Shown here in pieces: positions 24,698 through 31,926 of a DNA stretch of 40,836 nt. Origin of the DNA: a virus; IMG/VR virus record IMGVR_UViG_3300025128_000111, positions 1 through 40,836 of that record; one strand, 5' to 3'. A program made the position numbers and the translations under genes. The first letter of the stretch is position 1; each line of letters begins with the position of its first letter. A model generated the notes under the pieces. That model was not told the origin of the DNA. It made no database searches and saw nothing but the letters and a program-made list of their open reading frames with translations.

Positions 24698-24983
24698 TAA
24701 ACGGATCTCCTACCTGAATAGGTGTCGATGTCGCTTCCGTCTCATCAATCTGAGGTAACTCACTCTCCATATCGCTGCTGTACCATTCTGCAATTAGTTC
24801 CTCCTCATACGTCGGTCTAGGTACTAACCGCCGGTACTGGATGGCATCTGTGATACTGCACCCGTGACGGCCACCGTCCTGTGCATTACGCACTCGCCCA
24901 TCGTCGTACACAGGGTCACCACACCAGGTACATGGTTGAGTTGCGATACCCATGCGAGTAGTAAGCCAATGTTTCATTGTCAT
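24690..24983 (-). CDS. Small CxxC protein (97 aa)
   Basis: This 97-residue protein has CTWCG near residue 18, a Cys-His pair near 40, and an acidic C-terminus. It lies between the possible annealing protein and the replication ATPase. The TTCC-type zinc site suggests nucleic-acid or protein binding. The start is either ATG at 24983 or 24977. Confidence 0.65.
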   Translation of the reverse strand: MTMKHWLTTRMGIATQPCTWCGDPVYDDGRVRNAQDGGRHGCSITDAIQYRRLVPRPTYEEELIAEWYSSDMESELPQIDETEATSTPIQVGDPFND

Positions 24984-24989
24984 ACTGGC

Positions 24990-25736
24990 CTAGAACACGA
25001 CATGCTTGGCTTTGAAATCTGCCTGAGTCACGTAACGTAGACAGTAGCGTTCTGGCTCAGAAGAATCTTGGGCTGTGCATTTATAAATAGACTCACTCGC
25101 CCCTACCTTTTGAATCTTCCAGTTATCGTTGCCCTCCCTCTGGTGAGGGTCCCATTCAATCGGCCACATCCGGGCTGGCTCGCTCGCATAGTCGCCTTTA
25201 CCCATGTGCTTGGCACAACGTGGCTGCATCTCTCCTTTGAAATCGCTGACCACATACATAGGGTTGCCGTCTTTGTGTATAGGAATAGCACTACCCTGAA
25301 CCTGGCTTACAAGCTCTGTCTCAGGTTGGGCCAACACTTCTTCTAGAAGAGAGTGTTCCTCAATGTCGTTAGGGTTAGCTGCTTTCGGAGCATCGGTGCG
25401 TACTGCACTCATCTCTTCTCGGCTTGGCCTGTTGCCTGTCTCAGTTGCGACCTTGCCGTAGATTGCTCGGTTAGAAATAGCTCTACCAATCGCGCTGGTA
25501 GAACAATTCTCTGTGTATTTCTCGATCATACCCCCGGCCCACTCCTTAGCAATGCCGGTTGATAGAGGGCACAAGTTAGCTTGCTCTTCTGCGTTCTTCC
25601 ATAAAAAAGCACGTATAGTACACGAGCTATCAGTCTCGGACACGATCTCGGTAGTGATTCTGCCGTCAGGAAACTCAGCGTAAAACAATGGAATGCGGTC
25701 TTTCACCATTTCATAATCGTCTAAATTAAATGCCAT
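24990..25736 (-). CDS. Possible ssDNA-annealing/recombination protein
   Basis: This 248-residue protein begins with a pattern common in Gram-positive phage early regions: MAFNLDDYEMVKDRIPLFYA, then PDGRI. A CSTSAIGRAISN segment resembles the TSAxGRALA motif seen in some phage single-strand-annealing (Erf/Rad52-like) proteins. Two late Cys/His-containing segments (RCAKHMGKGDYASEP) could bind zinc. Its place next to the replication ATPase fits. The start overlaps the previous stop (TAATG). The function is a low-confidence family guess. Confidence 0.5.
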   Translation of the reverse strand: MAFNLDDYEMVKDRIPLFYAEFPDGRITTEIVSETDSSCTIRAFLWKNAEEQANLCPLSTGIAKEWAGGMIEKYTENCSTSAIGRAISNRAIYGKVATETGNRPSREEMSAVRTDAPKAANPNDIEEHSLLEEVLAQPETELVSQVQGSAIPIHKDGNPMYVVSDFKGEMQPRCAKHMGKGDYASEPARMWPIEWDPHQREGNDNWKIQKVGASESIYKCTAQDSSEPERYCLRYVTQADFKAKHVVF

Positions 25737-26098
25737 TAGTCTGTAACTCCTTTTGCCATAACAATGGCGTAATCCAACTCACGCTCTGTCAGTCGAATGC
25801 TGTATTTCAGGGCCTCTCTACGTCCCTCGTTTTCGGCGATGATCGAAGCGGCGCTAGTGACCTCTGCCTCTGCTGCTTTCCAACCGAAATCATCACCTTG
25901 TTTCCGGCGAATCCATTTATCGCGCTCATCTTGATTTTTTCCTACCGGCAGTCCCCATCCATCCTCTAAAGAAAGCTGTAATTCTTTCGCCCTCTTCACC
26001 TCGTTCCGACTGGTATTCAGGGTTAGGTGGGTGACTTCAAACTGGTGGATATTGTCACGCTGTTTCTGGACCAAATCACCAAAGTCGTCGTTAGCCAT
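25736..26098 (-). CDS. Coiled-coil early protein (120 aa)
   Basis: The start at 26098 gives an 8-base overlap with the upstream stop; another ATG at 26113 is possible. The 120-residue protein is charged and helical (NDDFGDLVQKQRDNIHQFEV; RREALKYSIRLTEREL). It is a probable coiled-coil partner of the recombination protein. No family is recognised. Confidence 0.65.
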   Translation of the reverse strand: MANDDFGDLVQKQRDNIHQFEVTHLTLNTSRNEVKRAKELQLSLEDGWGLPVGKNQDERDKWIRRKQGDDFGWKAAEAEVTSAASIIAENEGRREALKYSIRLTERELDYAIVMAKGVTD

Positions 26099-26510
26099 GT
26101 ATCGTGCTCTCAATCTTGTTAACTGCCCAAATCAACCCACCATCAACTCGTTGGTGAAATGCGTAGTTGCGAATCAAACGCAAAGCAGCTTCTCTGTTTT
26201 CCGAATATCCTTCTATGACGATGGCTCGCCTGTTGTAGTTGTTACGCACGTACCAGGTCTGACTCGACTCGATGTACTTCACGCTCCACGTCTCACGGGA
26301 CATACTTCCTACACGCCAGTGCGTACCGAATGTCGTAACGGTGCGTTCCTGATGTATTGGGTCGTTGAACAATTCGGACTCTGTAGTCTCATCTGGTATC
26401 ATTGGAAAGTCAGGCTTGTGTTCATGGGCCTGATCTCTCTGCCGGGTGGGTTGATCTCCATCCGGCAATTTATTTGAAGTTACTTCGCCACACTCGTATT
26501 TCTCTGCCAT
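26091..26510 (-). CDS. Hypothetical early protein (139 aa)
   Basis: The ATG at 26510 (MAEKYECGEV) is preferred. An open frame continues to an ATG at 26663, but it would then overlap 194 bases of the winged-helix gene. The C-terminal half has SSQTWYVRNNYNRRAIVIEG and ends in a helix (RLIRNYAFHQRV). Function unknown. Confidence 0.6.
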   Translation of the reverse strand: MAEKYECGEVTSNKLPDGDQPTRQRDQAHEHKPDFPMIPDETTESELFNDPIHQERTVTTFGTHWRVGSMSRETWSVKYIESSQTWYVRNNYNRRAIVIEGYSENREAALRLIRNYAFHQRVDGGLIWAVNKIESTIHG

Positions 26511-26829
26511 GATTGACAGCTCTTTGAGACATGACGGTTTCAGTTGATTTAACAATCCAGCCAAGTCGTTGTGCTCTGTTAAGAATTGGACCAAGTGCGC
26601 GATTCTCTCTCGGCGTATCGGCTCCCAATGCTTCCCAGATGGCATCTGCTGTAAATATGTCATTGGATTTTGCTATTACTTTCACTACTTCGAGTGCTCT
26701 GTCTCCCCAATCAGGGTCAGTGCCTCGTTCTACTTTTTGTATGCCCTGACTACGGGCGCTCAGTACGTCCTCAAACTTGGGCTGGACCACCGGCTGCACC
26801 CTTAGATACAAAATCGAGTATGTCCGCAC
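26470..26829 (-). CDS. Winged-helix DNA-binding-type early protein (119 aa)
   Basis: The core pattern (GDRALEVVKVIAKSNDIFTA, DAIWEAL, NRALGPILNRAQRLGWI) looks like a helix-turn-helix/wing domain often seen in early phage operons. A role in early regulation or replication is likely. The ATG at 26829 overlaps the excisionase gene by 59 bases; GTG codons at 26799 and 26790 are shorter alternatives. Confidence 0.6.
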   Translation of the reverse strand: MRTYSILYLRVQPVVQPKFEDVLSARSQGIQKVERGTDPDWGDRALEVVKVIAKSNDIFTADAIWEALGADTPRENRALGPILNRAQRLGWIVKSTETVMSQRAVNHGREIRVWRSNFK

Positions 26830-26983
26830 CTACAAAAAAGCGAGTCCCTTGCCTTCGGCCAGAGAACGTCCGCCCCACTAATCCCTTTTGTCGAATCCAG
26901 GTTGATAACGTAGGTTGCGATATACCGAAAATCTCTTGGACTTCGGTGAAGGTATAGATGCCGTTCGGTTCAATTATGTTCAT
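26771..26983 (-). CDS. Excisionase / MerR-type HTH protein (70 aa)
   Basis: This 70-residue protein has a winged helix-turn-helix of the MerR/excisionase type (YTFTEVQEIFGISQPTLSTW, then IRQKGLVGRT). It is the first gene of the leftward early operon, with AAGGAG upstream. In temperate phages such a protein directs excision with the integrase or controls early transcription. Confidence 0.75.
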   Translation of the reverse strand: MNIIEPNGIYTFTEVQEIFGISQPTLSTWIRQKGLVGRTFSGRRQGTRFFVGADILDFVSKGAAGGPAQV

Positions 26984-27006
26984 TCAAATACTCCTTTCCG
27001 TAGGTA

Positions 27007-27035
27007 AGCATAGAAGTCAGGAACTCTTTTTGCAA
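27007..27035 (-). promoter_or_regulatory. Leftward early promoter
   Basis: TTGCAA (27030-27035) and TATGCT (27007-27012) on the minus strand are separated by 17 bases. They read into the excisionase gene 24 bases on. Confidence 0.65.
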
Positions 27036-27110
27036 TACCGTTTCGCTTTTTTTATTAGTTTTTGTTTTCATCTTTTTGATTATTTTGTTATTTCTTATTC
27101 ATTTTTCTGC

Positions 27111-27140
27111 TTGACACGTTTCAACTTTTAGATGTACAGT
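27111..27140 (+). promoter_or_regulatory. Repressor promoter
   Basis: TTGACA (27111-27116) and TACAGT (27135-27140, preceded by ATG) are separated by 18 bases. This is the same 18-base spacing and type as the scaffold promoter. It reads into the repressor gene at 27174. Confidence 0.7.
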
Positions 27141-27156
27141 TCTCTTGGGAGTACAT
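27132..27156. promoter_or_regulatory. Inverted ATGTAC/GTACAT operator candidate
   Basis: ATGTAC (27132-27137) and GTACAT (27151-27156) form inverted arms with a 13-base spacer. They overlap the -10 of the repressor promoter, a usual place for autoregulation. The same GTACAT element clusters before the methyltransferase gene. Confidence 0.5.
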
Positions 27157-27173
27157 AACTGGAAGGAGTTTGT

Positions 27174-27656
27174 ATGACAGAAGATAACCAGATTGGGGAC
27201 TGGTACAAAGTAGACGCAATAGCCGATAGAGTTCGGACACGTCTACGCCTACGCCGGGAGTTGTTGGGAATGAAACAACAACTACTTGGCACACTGCTAC
27301 CCGACCCACCGAAACAGTGGTTCATCGGGCGCATCGAGCTAGGGGAGATCCGTCTTCCTACTGCGCGATTGCTCCAGATATCACGACTACTGAGAGTGCC
27401 GGTACCCTGGCTGCTCGGTATAGATGGATTTGAGGAGCTTGCGGATGATGATCCGTACCTTGATTTCCATACCGCAGCGAAACAGATACTCGGCTCGCAG
27501 TATGACCATATAGCTGATGCCTTCCCTGACAAGGGAGATGAACTGGATGTCGTGCTACAGGCAGTAATAGAAAAGCGAATAGTGAATGAGGGGGTGGAGT
27601 ACGATGGAGGTAACTACATTACGAGAATACAATCACAAGCCAGTAGTGTTTCCTGA
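27174..27656 (+). CDS. Cro/CI-type repressor with N-terminal HTH (160 aa)
   Basis: This 160-residue protein has an HTH_XRE-like domain at about residues 14-82: RLRLRRELLGMKQQLLGTLL, an IELGEIRLPTARLLQIS turn, then VPVPWLLG. The rest is acidic and may be a dimerisation region. It is divergently transcribed from the excisionase gene, the classical genetic switch arrangement. It is preceded by GGAAGGAG. Confidence 0.75.
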   Translation: MTEDNQIGDWYKVDAIADRVRTRLRLRRELLGMKQQLLGTLLPDPPKQWFIGRIELGEIRLPTARLLQISRLLRVPVPWLLGIDGFEELADDDPYLDFHTAAKQILGSQYDHIADAFPDKGDELDVVLQAVIEKRIVNEGVEYDGGNYITRIQSQASSVS

Positions 27657-28341
27657 GAACGCAGAGGGCTTGGTGTACGACATAGCGGGAGAGAGAAAGC
27701 GCATTGAGGGCATTAGCTCACGGGATATAATCGATTATCCAGGGGAAATCGGATATGAGTTTTCCCGTGACCCGATGCGATTGATGCTGTCATTTGATTG
27801 GGAGTGGCACAAGCTACCTTCCAAGAGCCAAGTGCAGTTTATGTTGGAGCCGACAAAAGATGAGTTCGGTGTGAAAACAGAGCAACCGCCATTCGTGGCA
27901 CACAGGCACGTTGATGTGGACCCAAACTTAGGGAAAAACCACTACTCACATCTTGCCGTGTTTCCATACTACGCAGCACTCACCATTTATGACTGTTGCG
28001 ATGTAAAGGAACGTGAAGTACGAGTGGATCGGTTCGGTAATCCGATGCAGGACTTACTGGACGCAATGGATGATCCGTCAGTGAACTCTCATCGGTACAC
28101 TAATCCGTTTGCCCACTGGTATCAGGCAACGGTTTGGAGTCGGTACTTTCTGGGGCGCAACGATCTCTACAGCAGGAAACTCGCTGAAAGAGTGTTCGAG
28201 ATGGACCAGAAGTTCGGTGTACGGATACCGAATGTGACGAGACCGGGGCAGAACAAGTACACGAAACTGCTCAAAGCCACTGACGTGATGAACGCTCGCA
28301 CTGCTATTAGGGAGGCGCATCATGCAATCGCACGAATGTAG
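27604..28341 (+). CDS. Unknown protein in immunity/integration region (245 aa)
   Basis: The ATG at 27604 overlaps the repressor end by 53 bases; an ATG at 27586 is an alternative. Sequence segments such as VAHRHVDVDPNLGKNHYSHL and NPFAHWYQATVWSRYFLGRN are aromatic and His-rich, with no HExxH (so not an ImmA-type protease) and no HTH. The end overlaps the integrase start by 20 bases. Being co-transcribed with the repressor and integrase, it could be expressed in lysogeny. Confidence 0.7.
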   Translation: MEVTTLREYNHKPVVFPENAEGLVYDIAGERKRIEGISSRDIIDYPGEIGYEFSRDPMRLMLSFDWEWHKLPSKSQVQFMLEPTKDEFGVKTEQPPFVAHRHVDVDPNLGKNHYSHLAVFPYYAALTIYDCCDVKEREVRVDRFGNPMQDLLDAMDDPSVNSHRYTNPFAHWYQATVWSRYFLGRNDLYSRKLAERVFEMDQKFGVRIPNVTRPGQNKYTKLLKATDVMNARTAIREAHHAIARM

Positions 28342-29641
28342 CGGCCCTGATTGCCGACGTACTGTGTATGAAGACAGTTTCATGTGGCGTAATCGACAGC
28401 GAGTAGGGAGCAAAATTTATCGCATTTATGCGTGCTCTGAAGAATGTTTCAACTACTTTACGGAGTATCAGAAGGTACTTCAACAAGCTAACACAGCATC
28501 TCGGGCTGGCGATGAACTGTCTGGAAGGTTTGCTGACTTCGTTCCACTCTTCCTGCGTGAGTACGCCAAGCTGCGTAGGCGACGGACGACCGGAGTAACG
28601 GTGTCTGCAATGGAACTTCAGTTTCGCAACGACCGTGCAAATTGGTGGGTCGGTAAACTCGGTAACAAATACTTTGAAGAGATCGATTGGGACATGATCG
28701 ACAAGATCTTGTTGGAACAGTTCGAGACGCGCTGGAAGGCCGGGACATGCAAAAAGTATTCAGATACGCTGTCGCTTATTTTTCAAGCGGCCAGTCAGGA
28801 ACGAATATTTCGCCCGAGTCCCTACGCATCTGACCCATTGAAAGCACAGAACCCAGGTAGAGGCCACCACTTCGGTGAGGCTAACACTCATGTGCTTCAT
28901 CGACTCAGCCGAGAAGAGCTAGAGTTGGTTGGCACGATTGGAGCAGGAGTACCGAACTGGTCCACATGGTCCGCTCACGTCGCTACTCAAATAGCGTGGC
29001 GAGCTGGTTTGCGACGCGGTGAGGTGATGGGTCTGCAATGGAAGGATGTCACCGACACCGAAGTTGCTGTCACACAGTCACTGGTGTGGACTGGCCCTGC
29101 CAAATTTGAGATCACAGAGGGTTCTAAGGGCGGTCTGAAGGAGCGTCGAGCGCCGTTTCTGGTGATGTCCGAATGGGGCGAACACCCAGACACAATGAAG
29201 CGGCTGTTGGCTACACACAGAGCCAAGATAGGTGAACTGCAACTGGCTATCGGTGGTGCATGGACTAGCGCACGAATCAACGAGCCGGAAGCATACTTGT
29301 TCCCGGATACTCGGGGCGATTTACAGCGACCTGAGTTTTGTTCTAAGCTCTTCATGCAATACTGCAAGCAGTTAGGGATAGTGCGTATTCGTGAGTCACA
29401 ACGACGCGAAGCAGGAAAATCCGAGAAGAAAGAGTATCCACCCAGGTTCCACGACCTACGGCATACCTATGGCTTTCTACAAGCCCACAGAGGATTACCT
29501 ATCGCAACCGTCCGTGACCTCATGGGACACGCTGATATCCAGACAACTAACTTGTATTTCGATAATGACTCGGACAAAGCAGCCGCTGATCATTACGAAG
29601 AGCAGGAAAGGAGGCGAGTGCTACCCTCAAATGCACTTTAG
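28322..29641 (+). CDS. int: Tyrosine integrase with N-terminal zinc finger
   Basis: This 439-residue site-specific recombinase has catalytic Arg231 (AGLRRGE), Lys in the beta-hairpin near 269-273, His377 and Arg380 (HDLRH), His403 (MGHADIQTTN) and nucleophile Tyr412. The core-binding domain lies at about 65-180. The first 45 residues are unusual: Cys6 and Cys11, then Cys38 and Cys42, form a small zinc-finger-like module of treble-clef type. It should catalyse integration and excision at the attachment site 0.4 kb downstream. Confidence 0.93.
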   Translation: MQSHECSGPDCRRTVYEDSFMWRNRQRVGSKIYRIYACSEECFNYFTEYQKVLQQANTASRAGDELSGRFADFVPLFLREYAKLRRRRTTGVTVSAMELQFRNDRANWWVGKLGNKYFEEIDWDMIDKILLEQFETRWKAGTCKKYSDTLSLIFQAASQERIFRPSPYASDPLKAQNPGRGHHFGEANTHVLHRLSREELELVGTIGAGVPNWSTWSAHVATQIAWRAGLRRGEVMGLQWKDVTDTEVAVTQSLVWTGPAKFEITEGSKGGLKERRAPFLVMSEWGEHPDTMKRLLATHRAKIGELQLAIGGAWTSARINEPEAYLFPDTRGDLQRPEFCSKLFMQYCKQLGIVRIRESQRREAGKSEKKEYPPRFHDLRHTYGFLQAHRGLPIATVRDLMGHADIQTTNLYFDNDSDKAAADHYEEQERRRVLPSNAL

Positions 29642-29686
29642 TAGACATACTGGTGGGGAACAGTAAGAAAGGTGTGACACATTCTT

Positions 29687-29887
29687 GTGACGCAAACATC
29701 AACAAGCCACCTATTACTGGGAATCAGGTACTTAGAGCACATGCTTCCCAAAGTGATCTCGGAGCAAAAATTATGTAGCAAATGTCAAATAAATGAGGTC
29801 GAATTTCAAGAATCAGACCCTTCGTTCACGGAGTCAGAACTTGAGAATCTCTATATTTTATTTGAGCAGTTGGCGATGGATATTTAG
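29687..29887 (+). CDS. Possible small protein (66 aa)
   Basis: A GTG at 29687 opens 66 codons (internal ATG at 29741 gives 48). It has LCSKCQ (CxxC) and an acidic end. The start lies in the arm-type repeat and there is no clear ribosome site, so it may not be expressed. Confidence 0.3.
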   Translation: MTQTSTSHLLLGIRYLEHMLPKVISEQKLCSKCQINEVEFQESDPSFTESELENLYILFEQLAMDI

Positions 29888-29941
29888 AGAAAAGGAGCCA
29901 GATACAAAAATAAACTACACTGATATAAAAGTGTAGGAAGT

Positions 29942-29980
29942 GTGGCACAAAGAGGTGGGAATTCATCTCTTTTGTGCCAC
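29942..29980 (+). terminator. Long hairpin, possible terminator
   Basis: GTGGCACAAAGAGGTG and CATCTCTTTTGTGCCAC pair over about 16 bp with one bulge and one GU pair, around the loop GGAATT. It is followed by TTTACT and later TTTTT. It could end the integrase transcript, or be part of the attachment site architecture. Confidence 0.6.
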
Positions 29981-30017
29981 TTTACTGTGACACTTTTTGT
30001 GACAAAGCGTCACACTA

Positions 30018-30092
30018 GCGGGAGTAGCTCAGTGGTAGAGCGCGATCTTCCCAAGATCGATGTCGCGAGTTCGATCCTCGTCTTCCGCTCCA
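30018..30092 (+). tRNA. tRNA-Gly (anticodon CCC)
   Basis: A full 75-nt cloverleaf: acceptor GCGGGAG/CTTCCGC with one GU pair, and a D-arm GCTC...GAGC. The anticodon arm is CGATC-TTCCCAA-GATCG with anticodon CCC. The T-arm is GCGAG-TTCGATC-CTCGT, and CCA is encoded. It lies 2 bases from the stop of a convergent small gene. A tRNA next to an integrase is a typical attachment site, so this may be a host-derived attP core that keeps the tRNA whole. Confidence 0.93.
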
Positions 30093-30093
30093 A

Positions 30094-30198
30094 TTACTCT
30101 TTAGCCTTCTTCTTAGTTGCCTTTGGTTTAGGTGCTGGGTACACAGCGGGTACACCTACAGCACTGGCCTTCTTACCGTTCTTTATAATACCGCTCAT
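30094..30198 (-). CDS. Small Lys/Ala-rich basic protein (34 aa)
   Basis: The ATG at 30198 directly follows the holin stop (TAA then ATG). The product ends in a basic PKPKATKKKAKE stretch. It ends 2 bases from the tRNA. Tight coupling to the holin supports it, but short length leaves doubt. Confidence 0.45.
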   Translation of the reverse strand: MSGIIKNGKKASAVGVPAVYPAPKPKATKKKAKE

Positions 30199-30465
30199 TT
30201 ATTTCTTACCCTTCTTGGCCGACATGAACCGGCCTGTCTTTGGGTCACGCTTCAACGTGACCAGGCTTGCCGAATCATCTCCTACTAATTTCTGAGCTAC
30301 ACCAGATTTCACTACACTGGCAGCAGCACTAATAAATACTGTGGCGATGAGTGCCATAGCATCCATGTCCACGTTTGCGAGTGACATCCCCGCAGTGACT
30401 CCTATCGCAGCTTGAACCCCGGTAGACACCGCTCTCTCAGCAATGTCCTTATATTCTTCGTTCAT
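30199..30465 (-). CDS. Holin, r1t-like
   Basis: This 88-residue protein has two hydrophobic, Ala-rich segments (about 16-29 and 33-56) and a basic charged C-terminus with SASLVTLKRD. Length, N-terminal charged helix and order resemble r1t-type holins. It follows the M23 lysin gene by 3 bases. It would make membrane holes that release the lysin. Confidence 0.7.
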   Translation of the reverse strand: MNEEYKDIAERAVSTGVQAAIGVTAGMSLANVDMDAMALIATVFISAAASVVKSGVAQKLVGDDSASLVTLKRDPKTGRFMSAKKGKK

Positions 30466-30468
30466 CGT

Positions 30469-31101
30469 TTACTCCATATCCTCGACCTTACCTTGAAGGT
30501 CGTCGATTACATCATTGAGGATGCTTTGCCCTGCATCTATTAGATCGTTGGCTTTCTTCTGGCGCTCATCGAACTCAGCCTGGTTAACAGATATTGAGTC
30601 TTCATTGCCATCATCCAGAAACTTGAACGCATCGTTCAATCCCTTTGACCTAGAGAAGTAGGGGTTGGCTGCTACCGTACAGCCCCAGTGTAAGTGGGGT
30701 CCTGTGCTCTGGCCGGTACTACCAATTACGCCTAAGAGGTCTCCTGCTTTGACGGATTCAGAGCGGCGGACACTTGGCGCGGCATATAGATGAGCGTATA
30801 AAGTGTAGCCAATAAGGTTCCCATCGCTATCATTGTGCCGCAGGAAAGTAGCATTACCAAAAATAGCCGCCACATTTTCCCGCCACGCGACTGTTTCTTC
30901 GGTCGTGAATACATCGTTAACTACTCCATCCATCGGTGCTAACACCGGTGTGCCTTCAGCGGCTGCAATATCTACACCCGAATGTCCCTTGCCCTGACTT
31001 AGTTCGGGCCTGACAACTCCGTAGAATGAAGTGACGCGACCACTCACAGGCAAACCGTTGTAGGTGGTTCCGTTTAGACTTCCTGCGAACTTTAGTCTCA
31101 T
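30469..31101 (-). CDS. M23 peptidase endolysin
   Basis: This 210-residue LysM-free peptidase has the M23 zinc motifs GHSGVDI (His40, Asp44), LYAHL (His104) and GPHLHWG (His136, His138). It cleaves peptidoglycan peptide cross-links. It lacks a signal peptide, so release depends on the holin. The C-terminal 60 residues are acidic and coiled, probably a wall-binding or oligomer part. Confidence 0.88.
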   Translation of the reverse strand: MRLKFAGSLNGTTYNGLPVSGRVTSFYGVVRPELSQGKGHSGVDIAAAEGTPVLAPMDGVVNDVFTTEETVAWRENVAAIFGNATFLRHNDSDGNLIGYTLYAHLYAAPSVRRSESVKAGDLLGVIGSTGQSTGPHLHWGCTVAANPYFSRSKGLNDAFKFLDDGNEDSISVNQAEFDERQKKANDLIDAGQSILNDVIDDLQGKVEDME

Positions 31102-31133
31102 CGAATACCACCTCCCTTATCCACCCAACAATG

Positions 31134-31150
31134 ATCACTGTGACAGTGAT
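31134..31150. promoter_or_regulatory. 17-bp perfect palindrome upstream of lysin
   Basis: ATCACTGT-G-ACAGTGAT has perfect 8-bp arms and lies 33 bases before the lysin ATG in the leader. It could be an operator or an RNA hairpin timing lysis. It also contains TGTGACA. Confidence 0.55.
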
Positions 31151-31211
31151 AGTGAGCATCAGTTCTATCAGTTAAGGAACTCCATACGTCACCCCTTTTT
31201 TTACTGTGTTT

Positions 31212-31217
31212 ATTATA
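31212..31217 (-). promoter_or_regulatory. -10 box for lysis genes
   Basis: A perfect TATAAT on the minus strand lies within the end of the nuclease gene, reading to the lysin gene. A -35 box is weak. The TTAGNACA-type dyad (31215-31232) overlaps it. Confidence 0.5.
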
Positions 31218-31599
31218 GAACATTTGTGCTAAACCATGAGGATCTCTTGCCTCCGTCATACGGCCTGGCAAGCCCTAAATCGATCATCATTTCATTGACG
31301 TTTTTACCGTCCGCAAACAGAGTCCCAAGTATGCGACCAAACTTACCTTTACCGTGGGATTGCAGTGCTATAACGTCCGCTTCTTCAAGGATGTGTCTGA
31401 GTTGATCCCTCGCTTCGTACCCCAAAGCGCGTTCTCGTTCGTCTTTAGTGCGTATCTCCGGACAATTTATTCCTAGTGACCTGACGGATTGTTTCTTCAA
31501 AATTATTGAAAACCCTAAATCGATGTCACACTTAATGGTGTCACCGTCGTACACGCTGATGCTGTCGATGTCGAGCCGGTAGGTAAATGGCTCACTCAT
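31213..31599 (-). CDS. Thermonuclease (SNase) homologue
   Basis: This 128-residue staphylococcal-nuclease-like protein has VYDGDT (Asp18, Asp20), VRSLGINCPE (Arg40, Glu48) and FGRILG (Arg89), and NVNEMMIDLGLARPY at the end. It would hydrolyse DNA or RNA. No signal peptide is visible. It lies at the end of the tail/lysis operon and starts in an ATGA overlap. Possible roles are host DNA breakdown or packaging debris clearance. Confidence 0.85.
   Translation of the reverse strand: MSEPFTYRLDIDSISVYDGDTIKCDIDLGFSIILKKQSVRSLGINCPEIRTKDERERALGYEARDQLRHILEEADVIALQSHGKGKFGRILGTLFADGKNVNEMMIDLGLARPYDGGKRSSWFSTNVL
31215..31232. promoter_or_regulatory. 18-bp dyad, second copy
   Basis: ATAGAACATTTGTGCTAA matches the scaffold-promoter dyad at 5775-5792 in 16 of 18 positions. 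It overlaps the -10 of the lysis promoter, but it is also inside the end of the nuclease coding region. Confidence 0.4.
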
Positions 31600-31718
31600 T
31601 TACAGCTCCCACACGTTTTGACCATGCGATAGCCTGACTCCACCTCTAGCCGAACTATCTTAACTTTTTGCGGAGGTATATCTTCGTGACATACCCAACA
31701 GCTATACGGTTCACTCAT
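31596..31718 (-). CDS. Small CxxC zinc-site protein (40 aa)
   Basis: The ATG at 31718 is preceded by ATGGAGGAAGGCA, a strong ribosome site. The 40-residue product has CWVCHED and CGSC, a four-Cys zinc ribbon. It overlaps the next start (ATGA). A longer in-frame start at 31778 lacks a ribosome site. Confidence 0.6.
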   Translation of the reverse strand: MSEPYSCWVCHEDIPPQKVKIVRLEVESGYRMVKTCGSCK

Positions 31719-31800
31719 TGCCTTCCTCCATCTCTGGGTCGAATCCACATGGACACTTCTCCCAATACTCTTCTTCACAATCCGGGCATCGTCGTGGCAT
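31711..31800 (-). CDS. Very small Cys-rich protein (29 aa)
   Basis: The ATG at 31800 opens a 29-codon frame with CPDCEEEYWEKCPCGF (two CxxC/CxC pairs). It overlaps the 40-residue zinc-site gene. Two such tiny zinc peptides in a row before the nuclease are unlikely to be chance. Confidence 0.5.
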   Translation of the reverse strand: MPRRCPDCEEEYWEKCPCGFDPEMEEGNE

Positions 31801-31926
31801 TAGTTAGTCCCTCTTCTTATCTATTTCATTGGTAAAAGCGACAAAGAGTGCCGATAGTCCGGCACTGACTGGTAGGGTTAAAACTGCTAAGGCTGTTAAA
31901 AGTGTTTAATTCCTGACCCCAGAGGG
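31801..31926. other. Gap with hairpins and a start-less membrane-type frame
   Basis: Two small perfect hairpins, AGTGCCG/CGGCACT (31847-31866) and CTGACCC/GGGTCAG (31913-31930), frame this gap. On the minus strand a frame encoding a hydrophobic helix (TALAVLTLPVSAGLSALFVA) ends just before the 29-residue gene. It has no ATG, GTG or TTG. Confidence 0.5.

Larger units (their letters stand above)
29642..30017. other. Probable attP arm region downstream of integrase
   Basis: This mostly non-coding stretch holds four direct TGTGAC-type repeats at 29673-29680, 29686-29693, 29986-29993 and 29998-30005. An inverted copy lies at 30007-30014, and a 16-bp stem-loop at 29942-29980. The spacing of paired repeats is 12-13 bases. 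The pattern fits integrase arm-type sites beside a tRNA attachment core. Confidence 0.6.

Noticed and set aside
29942-30295. A 117-residue plus-strand frame across the tRNA
   Set aside because: It covers the hairpin, tRNA and the convergent 34-aa and holin genes; no ribosome site or family.
30956-31159. A 67-residue frame overlapping the M23 lysin start
   Set aside because: Only the first 14 residues are hydrophobic; the rest is a shadow of the lysin frame.
31803-31908. A hydrophobic minus-strand frame upstream of the 29-aa gene
   Set aside because: No ATG, GTG or TTG start is present; kept as an observation, not annotated as a gene.
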